Shown piece by piece: positions 60,815-64,000 of a stretch of 64,000 bases of DNA. Within the stretch, counting starts at the first letter, position 1; each line of letters begins with the position of its first letter. The DNA is from Prauserella flavalba. GTDB taxonomy: Bacteria; Actinomycetota; Actinomycetes; Mycobacteriales; Pseudonocardiaceae. Below the pieces are notes generated by a model. It was given only the letters and a program-made list of their open reading frames with translations. It made no database searches and was not told the origin of the DNA. Position numbers and translations under genes: made by a program. The stretch is from assembly GCF_003202235.1 (NCBI RefSeq), contig NZ_MASU01000013.1:248001-312000 (forward strand). The letters run 5' to 3'.

Positions 60815-62017
60815 ATGACCTATCTCGACCACGCGGCGACCACCCCGATGTTGCCCGACGCCGTCACGGCGATGAGCGAAGCGCTGTCCACCGTGGGCAA
60901 CGCTTCCTCCCTGCATTCCTCGGGGCGCAGGGCGCGACGCGTGGTGGAGGAGGCCCGAGAGGCCGTCGCCGAGGCGCTGGGCGCCCGCCCCTCCGAGGTG
61001 ATCTTCACCGCCGGGGGCACCGAGAGCGACAACCTCGCGGTCAAGGGCATCTACTGGGCCCGCACCAAGGCCGACCCGGCCCGCCGCCGCGTGCTGGCAG
61101 GCGCCGTCGAACACCACGCCGTGCTCGACGCCGTGAGCTGGCTGGCGAGCCACGCCGATGCCGAGGTCACGTGGCTGGAGGTCGACGCCACCGGCCGCGT
61201 GCTGCCGGAGACGCTGCGTGCCGCGATCGAGTCCGGCCCCGGCGACGTCGCGCTGGCCACCGTGATGTGGGCCAACAACGAGGTCGGCACGATCAACCCG
61301 CTGCCGGAGCTCGCCGCCATCTGCGCCGAGTACGACATCCCGCTGCACACCGACGCCGTGCAGGCCGTCGGCGCGGTCGAGGTCGACTTCGGCGCCAGTG
61401 GTGCGAGCGCGCTGACCCTCACCGGGCACAAGCTCGGCGGGCCGTACGGCGTCGGGGCGCTGCTGCTCGACCGCGACACCCCGTGCGAGCCGCTGCTGCA
61501 CGGGGGCGGCCAGGAGCGCGAGGTCCGCTCCGGCACGCTCGACGTCCCCGCGATCCACGCCTTCGCCACCGCCGTGCGCTCCAGCGTGCGCAACCGGCAG
61601 GCCACGTTCGACGACATCGGCAAGCTGCGTGACGACCTCGTCGCCGCCGTGCTGCACGAGGTGCCGGACGCGATCCTCAACGGCGTGCCCGCCGACGACC
61701 CTGCGGGCCGCCTGCCGGGCATCGCCCACTTCACGTTCCCCGGCTGCGCCGGCGACAGCCTGCTGATGCTGCTCGACGCCAAGGGCATCGAGTGCTCCAC
61801 GGGCTCCGCGTGTACCGCGGGCGTCGCCGAGCCGAGCCACGTGCTGCTGGCGATGGGCGCCGACGCCGCGTCGGCACGCGGCTCGCTGCGGTTCTCCCTC
61901 GGGCACACCTCGACGCGCGACGACGTCGACGCGCTCGCCCGCGAGCTGCGCGGGGTGGTCGACCGGGCGAGGCAGGCGGGGCTCGCCGGCATGCGCAAGC
62001 ACAAGCAGGAGGTGTGA
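60815..62017 (+). CDS. Cysteine desulfurase (IscS/NifS family)
   Basis: 400 residues. [38 protein letters not shown], catalytic PLP Lys in [19 protein letters not shown] and the active-site Cys in [19 protein letters not shown]. It releases sulfur from Cys as a persulfide. It lies 3 nt before mnmA, so it most likely supplies sulfur for tRNA thiolation, and may serve Fe-S assembly too. Confidence 0.95.
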   Translation: MTYLDHAATTPMLPDAVTAMSEALSTVGNASSLHSSGRRARRVVEEAREAVAEALGARPSEVIFTAGGTESDNLAVKGIYWARTKADPARRRVLAGAVEHHAVLDAVSWLASHADAEVTWLEVDATGRVLPETLRAAIESGPGDVALATVMWANNEVGTINPLPELAAICAEYDIPLHTDAVQAVGAVEVDFGASGASALTLTGHKLGGPYGVGALLLDRDTPCEPLLHGGGQEREVRSGTLDVPAIHAFATAVRSSVRNRQATFDDIGKLRDDLVAAVLHEVPDAILNGVPADDPAGRLPGIAHFTFPGCAGDSLLMLLDAKGIECSTGSACTAGVAEPSHVLLAMGADAASARGSLRFSLGHTSTRDDVDALARELRGVVDRARQAGLAGMRKHKQEV

Positions 62018-62020
62018 ACG

Positions 62021-63109
62021 GTGCGGGTACTGGCCGCGATGAGCGGGGGAGTCGATTCGGCGGTGGCCGCCGCACGGGCCGTCGAGGCGGGACACGACGT
62101 GGTGGGCGTGCACCTCGCCCTGTCGGCGAAGCCCGGAACGCTGCGCACCGGATCGCGGGGCTGCTGCACGATCGAGGACGCGCACGACGCGCGCCGCGCC
62201 GCCGACATCCTCGGGATCCCGTTCTACGTCTGGGACTTCGCAGAGCGGTTCACCGAGGAGGTCGTGGAGACCTTCGTCGGTGAGTACGCGGCCGGGCGCA
62301 CGCCCAACCCGTGCGTCACGTGCAACGAGAAGATCAAGTTCGAGGCGCTGCTCGACAAGGCGATGGCGCTCGGCTTCGACGCCGTGTGCACCGGTCACTA
62401 CGCGCGCCTGTCCGTTGTGGACGACGTGCCGCAGCTGCGGCGCAGCGCCGACGAGGGCAAGGACCAGTCGTACGTGCTCGCGTCGCTCACACCCGAGCAG
62501 CTGCGGCACGCGATGTTCCCGCTGGGCGGCTCCCGCAAGCCCGACGTGCGCGCCGAGGCGGCCGAGCGGGGCCTGTCCGTGGCGCAGAAGCCCGACAGCC
62601 ACGACATCTGCTTCATCCCCGACGGCGACACCAGGAAGTTCCTCGAGTCCCGGCTCGGCGAGCGGCCCGGCGACCTGGTGGACGCCGAGACCGGGGCCGT
62701 GCTGGGCAGGCACACGGGTGTGCACGGGTTCACCATCGGCCAGCGCAAGGGGCTCGGCATCGACGCACCCGCCCCTGACGGCAGGCCCCGCTACGTGCTC
62801 GCGCTGGAACCCGTCTCGGGCACCGTGAAGGTCGGCTCGTCGCGCGACCTCGGCGTCGAGCGGATCGAGGCCGACCGCCCCGTCTGGCCGGGCGCGCCGC
62901 TCGAAGGCCCCACCGAATGCGTGGTGCAGGTACGCGCGCACGGCGGCACGGCGCCCGCGGTCGCCGAGGCCGTCGAGGGTGGCGTGAGCATCAGGCTGCG
63001 CGAGCCGCTGCACGGTGTCGCGCCGGGACAGGTCGCCGTGCTCTACCGGACCGATGCCGCCGCTGGCGACCTCGTGCTCGGGAGTGCGAAGATCGCGTCC
63101 ACGGCGTAA
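62021..63109 (+). CDS. mnmA: tRNA-specific 2-thiouridylase
   Basis: 362 residues from a GTG. PP-loop: [20 protein letters not shown]. Catalytic Cys in [12 protein letters not shown] and the second in [22 protein letters not shown] is typical. It 2-thiolates wobble U34 of tRNA Lys, Glu and Gln. Operon partner of the cysteine desulfurase upstream. Confidence 0.97.
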   Translation: MRVLAAMSGGVDSAVAAARAVEAGHDVVGVHLALSAKPGTLRTGSRGCCTIEDAHDARRAADILGIPFYVWDFAERFTEEVVETFVGEYAAGRTPNPCVTCNEKIKFEALLDKAMALGFDAVCTGHYARLSVVDDVPQLRRSADEGKDQSYVLASLTPEQLRHAMFPLGGSRKPDVRAEAAERGLSVAQKPDSHDICFIPDGDTRKFLESRLGERPGDLVDAETGAVLGRHTGVHGFTIGQRKGLGIDAPAPDGRPRYVLALEPVSGTVKVGSSRDLGVERIEADRPVWPGAPLEGPTECVVQVRAHGGTAPAVAEAVEGGVSIRLREPLHGVAPGQVAVLYRTDAAAGDLVLGSAKIASTA

Positions 63110-63138
63110 CGACCCTCGGACGCCGCGGGAGGTTCTCC

Positions 63139-64000
63139 ATGACGAGCACGGTCAGGTCCAGCACGGTCTCCGACGTCCTTCGCCGCAGCGCCGCGCGCGT
63201 GCCGGGCCGGGTCGCGCTGCGGTTCGCCGACCGGCAGTGGACCTACGCCGAACTGGACGCGGCGGTCACGCGCGCGGCCGCGCACCTGCTGTCGCTGGGC
63301 CTGGGCAAGGGTGACCGGGTGGCCGCCTACGGCAAGAACTCCGACGCCTACCTGATCGGCTTCCTCGCGTGCGCCAGGGCCGGGCTCGTGCACGTCCCGG
63401 TGAACTACAACCTCGCCGGAGCCGAGCTGGCGTACCTGCTGGAGCAGTCGGGCAGCACCGTCGTGCTCACCGACCCCGCGCTGCGGGAGGACCTCGACGC
63501 GCTCGCGGCGCCCCTCAAGCACGTGCTGCCGCTGCGCGACGCCGAGGGCTCGCTGCTCGCCGCCGCCCGCACGGGCGAGGTCCCCGAACTCGACGCCGAG
63601 GTGGACGAGGGTGACCTCGTGCAGCTGCTCTACACCTCCGGCACCACGTCACGGCCCAAGGGCGCGATGATGACCCACCGCGCGCTGCTGCACGAGTACC
63701 TGTCGTGCGTGGTCAACCTCGACCTCACCGAGAACGACCACCCGCTGCACGTGATGCCGCTGTACCACTCGGCGCAGATGCACGTGTTCCTCGTGCCGTG
63801 GCTGATGGTCGGCGCCACCAACACGCTGCTGGAGGTGCCCGACCCCGCCGAGATCCTGCGCAGGCTGGCCGCCGACCGGCACCGCGCGTTCTTCGCCGCG
63901 CCGACGCTGTGGGTGGCGCTCGCGAACAACCCCGAGTTCGGCGACTTCGACCTCTCGGCGCTGCGCAAGGCCTACTACGGCGCGTCGATCATGCCGGGCC
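63139..64000 (+). CDS. Acyl-CoA ligase (AMP-binding), 3' end outside the window
   Basis: 287 codons are present and the frame is open to the right edge. ATG behind GGGAGG, 29 nt after mnmA. N-terminal domain of long- or medium-chain acyl-CoA synthetases: GRVALRFADRQWTYAELDAA and the AMP/P-loop signature LLYTSGTTSRPKGAMMTHRA, then VMPLYHSAQMHVFLVPWLMV. The acyl chain length cannot be told. Absent C-terminal part is due to the window end. Confidence 0.92.
   Translation, partial: MTSTVRSSTVSDVLRRSAARVPGRVALRFADRQWTYAELDAAVTRAAAHLLSLGLGKGDRVAAYGKNSDAYLIGFLACARAGLVHVPVNYNLAGAELAYLLEQSGSTVVLTDPALREDLDALAAPLKHVLPLRDAEGSLLAAARTGEVPELDAEVDEGDLVQLLYTSGTTSRPKGAMMTHRALLHEYLSCVVNLDLTENDHPLHVMPLYHSAQMHVFLVPWLMVGATNTLLEVPDPAEILRRLAADRHRAFFAAPTLWVALANNPEFGDFDLSALRKAYYGASIMPG

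Overview
The window is high-GC actinobacterial chromosome. A mycofactocin cluster, one EmbA/B/C-type arabinosyltransferase, CobN plus a fused ChlI/ChlD cobaltochelatase subunit, frequent GTG starts, leaderless-looking promoters (a TAnnnT box 5-8 nt before the start codon) and 4-nt gene overlaps all point to Mycobacteriales/Pseudonocardiales. My best guess is a Pseudonocardiaceae member of the Saccharomonospora/Amycolatopsis type; this is inference from gene content, not a search. No tRNA, rRNA, prophage, insertion sequence or CRISPR array was seen.

Layout. 1-2.3 kb: start of a mycofactocin operon (mftA-B-C-D, leftward) with divergent regulator mftR. 2.4-5.7 kb: an ATP-grasp ligase and a CocE-type hydrolase. 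5.8-14.3 kb: a small secreted protein, a Gre-family factor, tex, ilvD, an SDR, a START-like protein, a PaaI thioesterase divergent from an HxlR regulator, and a PPOX-fold protein. 14.3-38.2 kb: nearly the whole cobalamin pathway (cobN, G, H, IJ, K, cbiD, M, L, chelatase ID subunit, O, B, C, S, T, U, cbiB), the cobalt importer cbtAB and two cobalamin riboswitches, with an emb gene in the middle. 38.2-42 kb: DyP peroxidase, a Tat-exported metallophosphoesterase and a 67-residue Cys-rich protein. 42-48.5 kb: glutamate synthase gltBD with a long leader. 48.5-54.7 kb: a GntR-controlled operon of a hydroxyacid-oxoacid transhydrogenase, a D-2-hydroxyglutarate dehydrogenase-like flavoprotein and a hydratase-family enzyme. 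54.7-64 kb: beta-propeller lipoprotein, HxlR/SDR pair, mtnA, trpB2, cysteine desulfurase, mnmA and the start of an acyl-CoA ligase gene.

The cobalamin genes form short divergent and convergent blocks rather than one operon. CobI/J, G, M, K, L and H build the corrin ring, CbiD takes the C1-methylation step normally done by CobF, CobB amidates, CobN with the ID subunit inserts cobalt, CobO adenosylates, and CbiB/CobC/U/T/S build the lower loop. CbtAB brings in cobalt under riboswitch control.

The most unusual signals are non-coding. A family of long palindromes fills convergent gene gaps, with half-size versions at the ends of single genes. Two 4x21-bp tandem arrays each begin 4 nt after a stop codon. 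A perfect LexA-type box lies between cobC and cobS with no recognisable damage gene beside it.
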